DNA from: an uncultured Alphaproteobacteria bacterium
GTDB taxonomy: Bacteria > Pseudomonadota > Alphaproteobacteria > RF32 > CAG-239
Direction of reading: 5' to 3'
Assembly: GCA_934277545.1 (NCBI GenBank)
Contig: CAKQUG010000001.1
Span: forward strand, 124,001-188,000
Length of the DNA stretch: 64,000 bases
In this document: positions 44,605 through 52,874 of the stretch, in pieces
Position numbering within the stretch: the first letter of the stretch is position 1
How the letters are laid out: the number at the start of each line of letters is the position of its first letter
Program-made: the position numbers and the translations under genes
The notes under the pieces: model-generated
The model's database searches: none
The model's input: the letters and a program-made list of their open reading frames with translations, nothing else
Told to the model about the DNA's origin: nothing

Positions 44605-44758
44605 TGCGACCGTCTGACCGTATCCGAGAACATTCTCTACCGAACCGCTTGTACAAGGTGGGTGCCATATAACTAAACCACGATTTAGACAGAGACAGCT
44701 CCCTAAATAATAATGTTGGCCGGAAAGACATGCGGTGATGACGCATCAGACAGTCTTT
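44605..44758 (-). ncRNA. ssrS: Probable 6S RNA
   Basis: About 150 nt downstream of zapA, the classic 6S position. The ends GACTGTCTGA (44755-44746) and TCAGACGGTC (44617-44608) form a closing stem of ten pairs, giving a rod-like RNA; CTAAA/TTTAG makes an apical hairpin, and GGCACCCACCTTG resembles alphaproteobacterial 6S RNAs. A terminator follows. 6S RNA binds sigma70 polymerase in stationary phase. Not confirmed by a covariance model. Confidence 0.62.
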
Positions 44759-44839
44759 ATTTATACAAGTATACTAACGCAAAAACAGTTTACATTCAAG
44801 CCTAAAAAACTAAATTTTCCGCAGTTTTCCACCGCAACT

Positions 44840-45160
44840 TTATAACGCCTGAATGCTTTGAATCAAACTGCGGATTCTTTGCGATTCGCTGTCTATGGCT
44901 TGCGCGTTGACAGCGTCCAGCTGCTTGATTTCATCATCGGAAACGCCGCCGTTTTTAGTACGCAAGTCCTGATTTTCATCGGCCAGCAACAAACCAATCA
45001 TAGCCAGCATCATATTTTCATTAACCAAACCAATACTTTGCGACAATAATTTTGCTTTAGCGTCAAGGATTCGCGAAAGTTTTATAATGTGCGCTTCTTC
45101 GCCATCATCACAGGTAATGGCATATTCGCGCTTATCTATCGTTATTGTAACTTGCCCCAT
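44840..45160 (-). CDS. zapA: Cell division protein ZapA
   Basis: 106 residues: MGQVTITIDKREYAITCDDGEEAHIIKLSRILDAKAKLL, then MMLAMIGLLLADENQDL and a coiled-coil C-terminus. Bundles FtsZ filaments at midcell. Its start overlaps the DUF4164 gene by 29 bases; probable 6S RNA lies downstream. Confidence 0.92.
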   Translation of the reverse strand: MGQVTITIDKREYAITCDDGEEAHIIKLSRILDAKAKLLSQSIGLVNENMMLAMIGLLLADENQDLRTKNGGVSDDEIKQLDAVNAQAIDSESQRIRSLIQSIQAL

Positions 45161-45773
45161 TTTCTTCTAACACCTTTTCAAGTCTGGCCACCACATCGTC
45201 AATATTTTCCGAGGTTTGGCTGATTGTTGTTTGCATTTCTGCCAGCTTAGCTTCAAAATCCTGACATTTTTGCGCCAAATCTTCTTTCTGTAAAGTTTCG
45301 GCTGCCAGTTGCTCTTTCAGTTCTTCAAGTTCACTGCTGCCGGCGGAACTTGTCTGCTCTAAAGTCAAAACTCGACCGTTAGCTTCTTCCAGCTGTTCTT
45401 GCAATTCTTTATTTTTAGCCTCCAGTTCTTCCAGCTGGGTTTTGCGATTCGCTATGGCGTTATTCAGATTCTGCACTTCATTTTGCAAATTGCCGATTTT
45501 AGCCGCCTTGTTTTCAATTTCATTTTGCATTTGCTGCATACGGGCTTCATTTTCCGTATTATTTTTAGCGGCTTCCAATTCGGCTTTCAGTTTTTCATTT
45601 TCGCTGCTTAAAACTTCGGCTTTAGCGCTTTCTAACGCGGTCTTGCCTTGTTCAGCCTGCAATTTTTGCGCAAAATCGGCTTGTTGCTTATGCACAACTT
45701 CAATCAGTTCATCCACCGATTTTTTCAAGCGATTCAAAGAATTTTGGCTTTGTTCCATTTTTTCTGTTTCCAT
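45132..45773 (-). CDS. Coiled-coil protein, DUF4164-like
   Basis: 213 residues, almost all predicted coiled coil with heptads (LNRLKKSVDELIEVV at the start, then long Glu/Lys/Gln repeats) and a short end DDVVARLEKVLEENG. The pairing with zapA and the N- and C-terminal pattern fit DUF4164. It may act with ZapA in division. Confidence 0.75.
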   Translation of the reverse strand: METEKMEQSQNSLNRLKKSVDELIEVVHKQQADFAQKLQAEQGKTALESAKAEVLSSENEKLKAELEAAKNNTENEARMQQMQNEIENKAAKIGNLQNEVQNLNNAIANRKTQLEELEAKNKELQEQLEEANGRVLTLEQTSSAGSSELEELKEQLAAETLQKEDLAQKCQDFEAKLAEMQTTISQTSENIDDVVARLEKVLEENGASYNNDR

Positions 45774-45853
45774 GGTAAAAAAGACTTTCCTTTATCTCAA
45801 ATTGTTATATACTTTTGACAATATATTTAATAGCTAACACAAAGAATATCAAA

Positions 45854-46378
45854 ATGCAAAACTTAATCATCAAAATTACTCAGGAAAATACCAACCTTAT
45901 CGCCGATTCTAAATTGCAATGTTTTATTTTGCCCGATTCGCTGCCACAAAGTTTTATGGCAGAGTTCTACGCAAAAGCAAAAGCGGCTGAAAAATTGGTG
46001 CTGATTTCCGGAGAAAAGGCCGCCGATTTATATTTGCAAAAACTTGGCGACGGCTTGATTATTGACACATCAAAAGATGAAAATCCGACTAAGCACATCA
46101 AAGAAATCAAAGCAAAATGTAAAAAAGCCCTGCTGGGAGTCATTTGCCGCAATCGCAGGCACGAAGCCATGTTGGTCAGCGAATGTGAGCCAGATTTCAT
46201 TATATTCCGCTTTTGGAAAGACGGATTCGCAGCCAATGCCGAACTGCTGAAATGGTATGGCGAATTTTTCTTAATTCAAAGCGCGGTTCAACCCGAAGAT
46301 GAAATTGATGTGTCAAATTTGCCGGCTGATTTTGTGATTTTAAGCGACACTGCCTATACGATTTTTGTTGCGAAATAA
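45854..46378 (+). CDS. Thiamine-phosphate-synthase-like barrel protein
   Basis: 174 residues from ATG 45854. LQCFILPDSLPQSFMAEFYAKAKAAEKLVLISG, LGVICRNRRHEAMLVSECEPDFIIFRFW and a final AYTIFVAK give a beta/alpha pattern like ThiE/TenI, but the pyrophosphate-binding motifs are weak, so activity is doubtful. It lies upstream of efp, as related genes do in other alphaproteobacteria. Confidence 0.5.
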   Translation: MQNLIIKITQENTNLIADSKLQCFILPDSLPQSFMAEFYAKAKAAEKLVLISGEKAADLYLQKLGDGLIIDTSKDENPTKHIKEIKAKCKKALLGVICRNRRHEAMLVSECEPDFIIFRFWKDGFAANAELLKWYGEFFLIQSAVQPEDEIDVSNLPADFVILSDTAYTIFVAK

Positions 46379-46449
46379 AAAATGTTGGTTTATGTTGCAA
46401 ACATCAAAAATAAATAATCATTTTTAACATTGTAAATAGGAGATAAAAT

Positions 46450-47013
46450 ATGAAACAACTTGCTGGAGCAATTAGAATTGGTTGGGTTATTGAATATAAA
46501 GGCAAACCTTGGACTATTACCAAAGCCGTACACATTAAACCGGGTAAAGGCGGCGCTTTTATGCAGGTGGAAATGAAAGAAGTTGAAGCCGGAACCAAAA
46601 CTAACGAACGTTTCAGAACCGAAGATACCGTAGAAAAATTGATGGTGGAAGATAAAGACTGCCAATTCTTGTTTGAAGATTCTACCGGTTTAACTTTTAT
46701 GGAATCCGAAACATTTGAACAATTCACAATGCCTTCCGATTTGCTGGGTGATTCCCGTCCTTTCTTGACAGACGGAATGAATGTAAAAGTTTCTTATATT
46801 GACGGTCGCCCTATTTCTGTTGACTTACCTTTGCAAGTTGTTTGCGAAGTGGTTGAAACCGAACCTGTAATTAAAGGTCAAACCGTTTCTTCTTCCTACA
46901 AACCGGCTATTTTGGATAACGGCGTACGCACAACCGTTCCTCCGTTTATCGGTGTCGGCGATAAAATTGTTGTCGGCACATCCGAAGCAAACTATGTTGA
47001 AAGAGCAAAATAA
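46450..47013 (+). CDS. efp: Elongation factor P
   Basis: 187 residues: three OB-like domains, with HIKPGKGGAF at residues 28-37 carrying the Lys that is beta-lysylated in EpmA-containing bacteria, and the C-terminal signature PPFIGVGDKIVVGTSEANYVERAK. Relieves stalling at polyproline. Preceded by GGAGAT. Its stop codon overlaps the ATG of the next gene. Confidence 0.97.
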   Translation: MKQLAGAIRIGWVIEYKGKPWTITKAVHIKPGKGGAFMQVEMKEVEAGTKTNERFRTEDTVEKLMVEDKDCQFLFEDSTGLTFMESETFEQFTMPSDLLGDSRPFLTDGMNVKVSYIDGRPISVDLPLQVVCEVVETEPVIKGQTVSSSYKPAILDNGVRTTVPPFIGVGDKIVVGTSEANYVERAK

Positions 47014-47795
47014 TGGCTTATATTTCAACAGCTTTAACCGCCATGGCTAACGCCGTAAAAAAAGCGTCAATAGCCCTGTCGCGCGATTTTAACGAATTGG
47101 AACATCTGCAATCCGGCCACAACGATGGCCGCTTTGCTCAGCGTTCCTACGAAAAAGTAGAAAAAACTCTTAAAGAAGAACTGGCTAAATTAAAACCGGC
47201 TTACGCTTTTGTCTGCAAAAAAGATGACACCGTTCCGGCAAGCGGCAACTATTTTTTGGTTACTCCGATTGACGGTTATGCAAACTTTGCTCATGGTAAC
47301 GGCAGTTTTGCAATTTCGGTCGCCTTGGTGGAAAACAGCGTGGTTGTAGATGCCGTGATTTACAGTCCGATTTATGACGAATTGTTTTTTGCCGAAAAAG
47401 GTTGCGGCGCATTCAAAGAAGGTTTCCGCAGTCATGAGCGCTTGCGTGTTGCCGGCGCCAAAGTTGCCGAACAAGCCCTTATCGGCTGCGGCGCCGACGC
47501 CGAACTGTTCCGCAAGTCTTTAGGTCTAAGCAAAAACGTATTGGTAAAAGGCGCTGTTTCGCTGGATTTGGCTTATTTAGCCGCCGGAAAGTTGGACATT
47601 GTCGTTTCTGCCGATAATTTACCGCAAACCCTTGCCGCCGGTATGCTTTTGGTTAAAGAAGCCGGAGGGTATATTGTGGCTTTGGGCGAAACCGATGTGC
47701 GTTCCGAAGACTTTACCAAAGTTTTGTTTGGCGGCTCGTTAATCGCCACCAACGAAGCATTGCGTCAAAAAGCAGCTAACACTTTGGCAAAATAA
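47013..47795 (+). CDS. Inositol-monophosphatase-family protein, catalytic ligands changed
   Basis: 260 residues with the IMPase fold order, but key metal sites differ. The DPIDGT motif reads TPIDGYANFAHG, so the first Asp is Thr; the WDxAAG motif reads NLPQTLAAGM, so that Asp is lost; the Glu-Glu motif appears as KKDD. It is therefore probably not an active phosphatase. SuhB-like relatives also act in rRNA antitermination without needing catalysis, which may be its role. Coupled to efp. Confidence 0.8.
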   Translation: MAYISTALTAMANAVKKASIALSRDFNELEHLQSGHNDGRFAQRSYEKVEKTLKEELAKLKPAYAFVCKKDDTVPASGNYFLVTPIDGYANFAHGNGSFAISVALVENSVVVDAVIYSPIYDELFFAEKGCGAFKEGFRSHERLRVAGAKVAEQALIGCGADAELFRKSLGLSKNVLVKGAVSLDLAYLAAGKLDIVVSADNLPQTLAAGMLLVKEAGGYIVALGETDVRSEDFTKVLFGGSLIATNEALRQKAANTLAK

Positions 47796-47896
47796 CAAAA
47801 AAATTTAAAAAACAGTAAAAATAATACTTGCGTATTTTGTTTGCTTAATGTATAAAGGCGTAAAAACTATATAAAGTATTTTATTTGGAGATAAAA

Positions 47897-48127
47897 ATGA
47901 AAAAAGGAATTCACCCTGATTATCACGAAATTACTTATGTGATGACAGATGGAACTGAAGTTAAAACCAAATCTACTTGGGGTAAAGCCGGCGAAAAAAT
48001 GTTGCTGGAAATTGACCCTAAATCTCATCCGGCTTGGACAGGTATCCGCCGCGTTGTAGACACAGGCGGCCGTGTTGGTCGTTTCAACAGCAAATTTGGT
48101 GCTTTCGGTTTGAAATCTAGCAACTAA
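47897..48127 (+). CDS. rpmE: Large ribosomal subunit protein bL31
   Basis: 76 residues from ATG 47897 with TTGGAGAT upstream. [22 protein letters not shown] and HPAWTG are L31 motifs. The cysteines of the zinc-binding form are absent, so it is the zinc-independent type. Confidence 0.94.
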   Translation: MKKGIHPDYHEITYVMTDGTEVKTKSTWGKAGEKMLLEIDPKSHPAWTGIRRVVDTGGRVGRFNSKFGAFGLKSSN

Positions 48128-48142
48128 TTTGAAAATTTACGT

Positions 48143-48176
48143 TGAAAGCCTGCTTTTTTTTGCAGGCTTTTTGCGT
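48143..48176 (+). terminator. Terminator of rpmE
   Basis: AAAGCCTGC and GCAGGCTTT stem around a T-rich loop, followed by TTGCG. Confidence 0.8.
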
Positions 48177-48260
48177 TTATAAAGTAAAAAATTGCTTGTA
48201 TCTTACAACAACAATGTCTATTGTAAGAAAAAAAGTTTTATTTATGAAAGGATATGAATA

Positions 48261-48827
48261 ATGACTGCTCCTTTAATGCCAAAGGCGACAGCTGTATGGT
48301 TGGTAGACAACACCACCTTAACATTTCATCAAATTGCCAAATTTTGTGAAATTCACGAATTGGAAATTCAAGCTATTGCCGACGGCGATATTGCCTATAA
48401 CATTCAAGGTTTAAGCCCTATCAACAACGGTCAGCTGAGCTGGGAAGAAATCAAACGCTGCGAGGCCGACCCGACAGCCGAATTGGTTGCCAATGTGCTG
48501 GAAAAAAATGTTAAAGAGCGCAATGCCAAAGCTAAAAAAGTTTTGTCTCCGTCTCAGCGCAGCGACAAACCGGCCGCTATTTTGTGGATTTTGAAACATT
48601 GTCCGGAAATTATGGATTCGCAAATTTGCAAACTTGTCGGCACCACCAAACCGACCATTGCCAAAATTCGTGACGGCGAGCATTCGGAAATGGCTGACCT
48701 GAAACCGAAGAATCCGGTTGCTATCGGCTTGTGCACTGAAAAAGATTTGGAAAACGCTTTGGTTATTTCAGCCGCTCACAGCAAAACCAAAGACGGTAAA
48801 AAAGTAATCAGAAAAGTAGTAAAATAA
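48261..48827 (+). CDS. trcR: Cell-cycle transcriptional regulator TrcR (DUF1013)
   Basis: 188 residues: AVWLVDNTTLTFHQIAKFCEIHELEIQAIADG, SPINNGQLSWEEIKRCEADP and CKLVGTTKPTIAKIRDGEHSEM, the DUF1013 pattern with a helix-turn-helix-like segment. Alphaproteobacteria-specific; in the literature linked to RNA polymerase and cell-cycle transcription. Confidence 0.92.
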   Translation: MTAPLMPKATAVWLVDNTTLTFHQIAKFCEIHELEIQAIADGDIAYNIQGLSPINNGQLSWEEIKRCEADPTAELVANVLEKNVKERNAKAKKVLSPSQRSDKPAAILWILKHCPEIMDSQICKLVGTTKPTIAKIRDGEHSEMADLKPKNPVAIGLCTEKDLENALVISAAHSKTKDGKKVIRKVVK

Positions 48828-48841
48828 TTTACTGAAATCAA

Positions 48842-48881
48842 AAATAAAACACTTTAACCTTACAGTTAAAGTGTTTTATTT
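48842..48881. terminator. Bidirectional terminator
   Basis: AAAACACTTTAAC pairs with GTTAAAGTGTTTT; serves trcR and the convergent secreted-protein gene. Confidence 0.8.
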
Positions 48882-48883
48882 TT

Positions 48884-49588
48884 TTAGAACATTCCGGCAA
48901 CAGAACCTGAATAAACTCTGACACCGTTCACAGCCTCTGCGCTTGAAGCAGAGTTGCGGGTTGATGTGTTTGAACGGGTTGCAGGGGCAGACACATTCGA
49001 ACGAGTTGTACGGGCAGGAGCCGAAACAGCAGATGAATTGTTGTACAAATCATTTGCGTTAACGGTTCTAACCACCTGAGTTGCAGGACTTGCGGTAACC
49101 ACGCCATTATTAGTAGCATAGCCGCTGTTGTTAGCCTTCTTGCTCTTAATGCGAACAGGAATGTTAACATAATTGCCCTTAACTCTTACATGAATACCGG
49201 TATAAGGATCATAACCTACACCGACATTCTTTGTCTCGATAGAAGCACTGCCGTAACCGCCGCCATAATAACCGCCGTAGCTGTTACCATTTTCCACGAT
49301 AACGCCGTTAGTCATTGTAGTAGGCTGCTCATGACCAACCTTGCGGATACCAAGAATTTGGTTCTCATACTCCTCAACCTCGACAATGTCGCCGGAACGA
49401 AGAGTGTTAAAGAAAGCTCTCATCTTAAATTCACGCAAAGCGGCATAAAAAGTTTTACCACCTTCACAAATAACTTCTGTTCCACGATCGCCGGTGCCAA
49501 TTTTTACAAATTTAACTTTGTAAACATCTGTAGCAAAAGCAACAACAGATACCAACACCATCAACAATGTAATCATAAACTTCTTCAT
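48884..49588 (-). CDS. Secreted Gly/Ser/Asn-rich protein, unknown
   Basis: 234 residues. Signal peptide MKKFMITLLMVLVSVVAFA; folded beta-rich part to about 85 (FVKIGTGDRGTEVICEGGKTFYAALREFKMRAFFNTLRSGDIVEVEEYENQ), a YGGYYGGGYG patch, then a low-complexity Ser/Thr/Asn/Ala tail. Probably periplasmic or surface; family unknown. Confidence 0.7.
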   Translation of the reverse strand: MKKFMITLLMVLVSVVAFATDVYKVKFVKIGTGDRGTEVICEGGKTFYAALREFKMRAFFNTLRSGDIVEVEEYENQILGIRKVGHEQPTTMTNGVIVENGNSYGGYYGGGYGSASIETKNVGVGYDPYTGIHVRVKGNYVNIPVRIKSKKANNSGYATNNGVVTASPATQVVRTVNANDLYNNSSAVSAPARTTRSNVSAPATRSNTSTRNSASSAEAVNGVRVYSGSVAGMF

Positions 49589-49816
49589 AATATGATTTTT
49601 TTTAATGAGGTTCGCTCCTAAACTAATCCTCTCTAAATGAATACTCCGGTTAAATAAAGTACATTATTTAAAATTTCGCAATCATTAAAGCAATCAAAGT
49701 CAAAAGAGAAAAACTCAATCAAACTATGAAAAAGGCTAAAATAATTGGCAAAATTTTAAATAAAATACTTATATGATACAGCTTTATTATACGATATTTT
49801 TTCTATTTTGGCAATA

Positions 49817-49848
49817 AAAAAAGAGAAGCCCGCAAGCCTCTCTTTTTT
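49817..49848 (-). terminator. Terminator of the SulP gene
   Basis: AAGAGAAGC and GCCTCTCTT pairs with T-run on the minus strand. The rest of 49589-49816 is AT-rich with nothing clear. Confidence 0.7.
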
Positions 49849-49864
49849 TAACAATCCTACAGTT

Positions 49865-51601
49865 CTATTCGGCAGCGATACCTGCCGCGGCAACCGCTTC
49901 TTTGGCAGCCAATTCTTTATTTTTGCGGCTCACATAGCGTTTTGCCATTTTAACGGCATTTTCATAGTTAGATGCCGTAGAAATATCAGACAAACGAACA
50001 TGCGCATTGGCAAATGCTTGGTGCAGCACGCGCTTCGGCTGGGTTTTTATATTGGAAATAATCACTTTAGTCTGTGTTTTGTGCATTTTTTCAATAAACT
50101 CAACAATCAAATTTGCCCCACTGGCGTCAATCATAGAAACGTGCCCCATCCGAATAATCACCACATTCGGCTTTTTTTCCAGCTGACGGAAAAACTCAGA
50201 GATTTGAGTAACCACGCCAAAAAACAGCGGACCTGCAACCCGAACAACCACAATGCCTTTTTCATGCAAATCATGCGCTACTTCAGAGTCGGTATCCGGC
50301 AAAACCTTATCCATATTGGCAAGTTCAATTTCTTTGCTCATACGATGCATAAATATAACTGCGGCCATAATAAAGCCCACGGCAATAGCGGCGCTCAAAT
50401 TTACCACCACCGTCAAAATTACCGTAACCAGCAATGTATATCTGTCCCCCGGCAAAGATTTTACCAAACCCAGCATTTTATCTAAGTTCAGCATATTCCA
50501 CCCAATCATAATCAAAATAAGCGCCAAACTGGACAACGGAATAAACTTAACCAACGGAGACAAACAAAACATAAATCCCAGCAAAAATACTGATTGCATC
50601 ATTCCTGAAACCGGAGAATAGGCGTTTGCTTTATAGTTAGTTGCTGTTCTGGCAATGGCACCGGTCGCCGGCAAACCAAAGAAAGCCGCAGCGGTAATAT
50701 TTGCCAAACCTTCGCCCACCAACTCGGCGTTCGGATTATGCATATCACCGCTCATACTATCAACCACTTTAGCACTCAAAAGCGATTCCACCGCCGCCAA
50801 AAAAGCCACCGTCAAAGCACTAGGAAACACCAAGCGGAATAAATCCAAACTCAGCGCCGGAAATTCAGGCATAGGCAACATTTTCGGTAAATCGCCATAC
50901 TTACTGCCGATTGTTTCTACCGGTAAATTGAAAAAGTATGTAACCAAGGTGGTAACAACCAAAATAGCCAAATAGACCGGCACTTTCGGCGTAAATTTCT
51001 TAATTCCCAAATACAAAGCCAAAGATAAACAGCCAATAAAAGCTGCCGCCCAGTTAGTCTGCGGAATGCTGATGATATAAGTATACCAACGCTGTAAAAA
51101 CGCGTTTGGAATATCATTCTGAGTTAAGCCTAAAAAGTCCTTAACCTGTGATGTTATCAAGATTAAACCGATACCGGCCGTAAAACCAATAATTACCGGA
51201 TATGGAATATATTTAATATAGCTGCCCAGTTTCATAAAACCGGCGGCCATTAGCAAAATACCGGTCAGAATCATTGAAGCGACTAAACCATTATAGCCGT
51301 AATTTTGCAAAACCTCCAAAACCACAATAGCAAAAGCACCTGTCGGTCCGCCGATTTGATAACGAGAACCACCCATCAGGGCAATCACAAAACCGGCAAC
51401 AATAGCCGTATACAAACCTTGAGCCGGAGTCAGACCGCTGGCGATTGCCAACGCCATGGCAAGCGGCAACGATACAATACTAACCGTCAAACCTGAAATA
51501 CAATCGCGCTTGAACAGCGCCAAGCTATAACCTTTACGTAAAACTTCAACAGATTTAGGCGTATAGTCTGCCTTAAATCTTTCCCATATTTTTTTTAACA
51601 T
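49865..51601 (-). CDS. SulP-family anion transporter with STAS domain
   Basis: 578 residues from ATG 51601, with AGAGGAAAAG upstream; the earlier in-frame start lacks an RBS. About 12-14 hydrophobic helices with the SulP signatures AIVAGFVIALMGGSRYQIGGPTGAF and NAELVGEGLANITAAAFFGLPATGAIARTATN; C-terminal STAS domain (VVRVAGPLFFGVV, IRMGHVSMIDASGANLI). Could move sulfate, bicarbonate or dicarboxylates. Confidence 0.92.
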   Translation of the reverse strand: MLKKIWERFKADYTPKSVEVLRKGYSLALFKRDCISGLTVSIVSLPLAMALAIASGLTPAQGLYTAIVAGFVIALMGGSRYQIGGPTGAFAIVVLEVLQNYGYNGLVASMILTGILLMAAGFMKLGSYIKYIPYPVIIGFTAGIGLILITSQVKDFLGLTQNDIPNAFLQRWYTYIISIPQTNWAAAFIGCLSLALYLGIKKFTPKVPVYLAILVVTTLVTYFFNLPVETIGSKYGDLPKMLPMPEFPALSLDLFRLVFPSALTVAFLAAVESLLSAKVVDSMSGDMHNPNAELVGEGLANITAAAFFGLPATGAIARTATNYKANAYSPVSGMMQSVFLLGFMFCLSPLVKFIPLSSLALILIMIGWNMLNLDKMLGLVKSLPGDRYTLLVTVILTVVVNLSAAIAVGFIMAAVIFMHRMSKEIELANMDKVLPDTDSEVAHDLHEKGIVVVRVAGPLFFGVVTQISEFFRQLEKKPNVVIIRMGHVSMIDASGANLIVEFIEKMHKTQTKVIISNIKTQPKRVLHQAFANAHVRLSDISTASNYENAVKMAKRYVSRKNKELAAKEAVAAAGIAAE

Positions 51602-51702
51602 CTTTTCCTCTGATTCTTTTTTTAATTCTTTCCGCCCTCTATAAAGTACAATTTTCAAATTTTGTCAAGATGTTAAGCCTTGAAATTTTAGAAAAAAGCA
51701 AA

Positions 51703-52404
51703 CTATTCATTTCTATATAAAAGTATCAGCGTGCAATCTTGTTTTTTGCATATTTTGCATTTTTCAGCAACTTGCTGTAAATTATATTCAAAACATGGGT
51801 ACCTGTTTTTATACTCATCCTCAACATTTTTACCGCAGACTCTGAAATAATCCGCCCAATTAACTACCGCATGCACATCCGGGTCGGCTTGAGAAAAAGC
51901 ATATAACTCGCGGCAATTTTTCTCAGCGGCATCCGACGGTTTTGTTCTAAAAAAAAGTGCGAAACGATATAAGTTCGTACCGTTGTCCAACCCGGTAATT
52001 TCAATTTTTACAGATACATAATTTCCGAAAATATCCCGATTATTTTTATCCAGCATACTCTGCGGAACAGCGCCGATTTGTTGCAAAGTCGGCAAAATAT
52101 TTTCATCGGGATTACCGTATTTTCTTTCATTTTTATAAGCGTCCTTGGCCGAAAAAACTAAATCGGTTATCTGGGCTTTCCACTTATCATGCTTCCACTT
52201 TTCCATGGCTTTTGAATATCCGGCAATTCCGGCAACGGATAACACGGCAATAATCGCCAACACTCCGAGCATTTCTATCATTGACCGCCCAACCTCGCCT
52301 TCTCTATCGTCTTTGCATCGTTTCACTCGCAATGACGGTAGAGTATGGGACAAGGTTTTAAATCCCCTGCTATTTCTTCTTAAAAATTCTATACCTTCCA
52401 ACAC
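51703..52404 (-). CDS. Type IV prepilin-like protein (prepilin F)
   Basis: 233 residues from GTG 52404, set by AAGGAGG six bases upstream. A 38-residue leader (partly REP-encoded: PSLRVKRCKDDREGEVG) precedes RSMIEMLGVLAIIAVLSVAG. The body is paralogous to prepilin B: IGAVPQSMLDKNNRDIFGN, CRELYAFSQADPDVHAVVNWA, CFEYNLQQVAEKCKICKKQDCTLILLYRNE. A long leader is thus real here and not a start-site artefact. Confidence 0.87.
   Translation of the reverse strand: MLEGIEFLRRNSRGFKTLSHTLPSLRVKRCKDDREGEVGRSMIEMLGVLAIIAVLSVAGIAGYSKAMEKWKHDKWKAQITDLVFSAKDAYKNERKYGNPDENILPTLQQIGAVPQSMLDKNNRDIFGNYVSVKIEITGLDNGTNLYRFALFFRTKPSDAAEKNCRELYAFSQADPDVHAVVNWADYFRVCGKNVEDEYKNRYPCFEYNLQQVAEKCKICKKQDCTLILLYRNE
52313..52336. 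repeat. REP-like element in prepilin F leader
   Basis: Minus-strand GTCATTGCGAG, spacer and CGATGCAA; the flanks (GACGATAGAG and GCGAGGTT) match those in prepilin E. Confidence 0.6.
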
Positions 52405-52420
52405 GTTATTCCTCCTTGGT

Positions 52421-52456
52421 TGTGTAAAAAAAACGACCGTTATTTTTACACAGTCC
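52421..52456 (-). promoter_or_regulatory. Hairpin just upstream of prepilin F RBS
   Basis: TGTGTAAAAA (52421-52430) pairs with TTTTTACACA (52443-52452), 10 bp perfect, ending just before ACCAAGGAGG. A 15-base part, CGTTATTTTTACACA, recurs at 52582-52596, and AACGACCGTT here is complementary to AACGGTCGTT there. Confidence 0.6.
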
Positions 52457-52501
52457 GAACAAATGTCTGAAGATGCTTAAAAACAAGCAAAAAATATCGT
52501 A

Positions 52502-52531
52502 ATTATAAAAAGTTATTGCAAAAACTCCCAA
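52502..52531 (-). promoter_or_regulatory. Possible promoter of prepilin F
   Basis: TTGGGA (52531-52526), 18-base spacer, TATAAT (52507-52502) on the minus strand; it gives a leader of about 90 nt. Confidence 0.5.
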
Positions 52532-52639
52532 CCTTTGTTAATTTACGAAAAGAAGCTATTTTAAAGTCCGATTTAAACGGTCGTTATTTTTACACACTTT
52601 TGACAAAACCAGCCTCATCCTAGATTTGCAATTTAACAT

Positions 52640-52668
52640 TTGACATATTTAGTTTGAGCACCTAAAAT
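52640..52668 (+). promoter_or_regulatory. Consensus promoter of the prepilin G cassette
   Basis: TTGACA 52640-52645, 17-base spacer, TAAAAT 52663-52668. Confidence 0.8.
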
Positions 52669-52687
52669 AAAAACATAACTAATAAAA

Positions 52688-52780
52688 AATGAGGAAAGAA
52701 AGATGAAAAATAAGCAAACAAAAGGTCTCTCTCTCTCTCTCTGCAAATCCTATATCTCTAATTAGAGGCACTTTTTTCGC
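52688..52780 (+). repeat. TC-microsatellite leader cassette, copy 2
   Basis: RBS GAGGAAAG, ATG 52703, then eight TC dinucleotides (52726-52741). At eight repeats the ORF stops after 20 residues (52703-52765). The pilin G frame is open from 52707 onward, so nine or six repeats would join this ATG in frame with the prepilin. A CTCTAATTAGAG palindrome and T-run lie in the same stretch. Confidence 0.78.
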
Positions 52781-52874
52781 CGCTGCAGAGGTATTTACAG
52801 AGTTTTTCGATAAAATCAGCAAATTTTCCCCTCGCCATTCTTGGCGTCATTATATAACCCCGCCCCGTGTTCTA

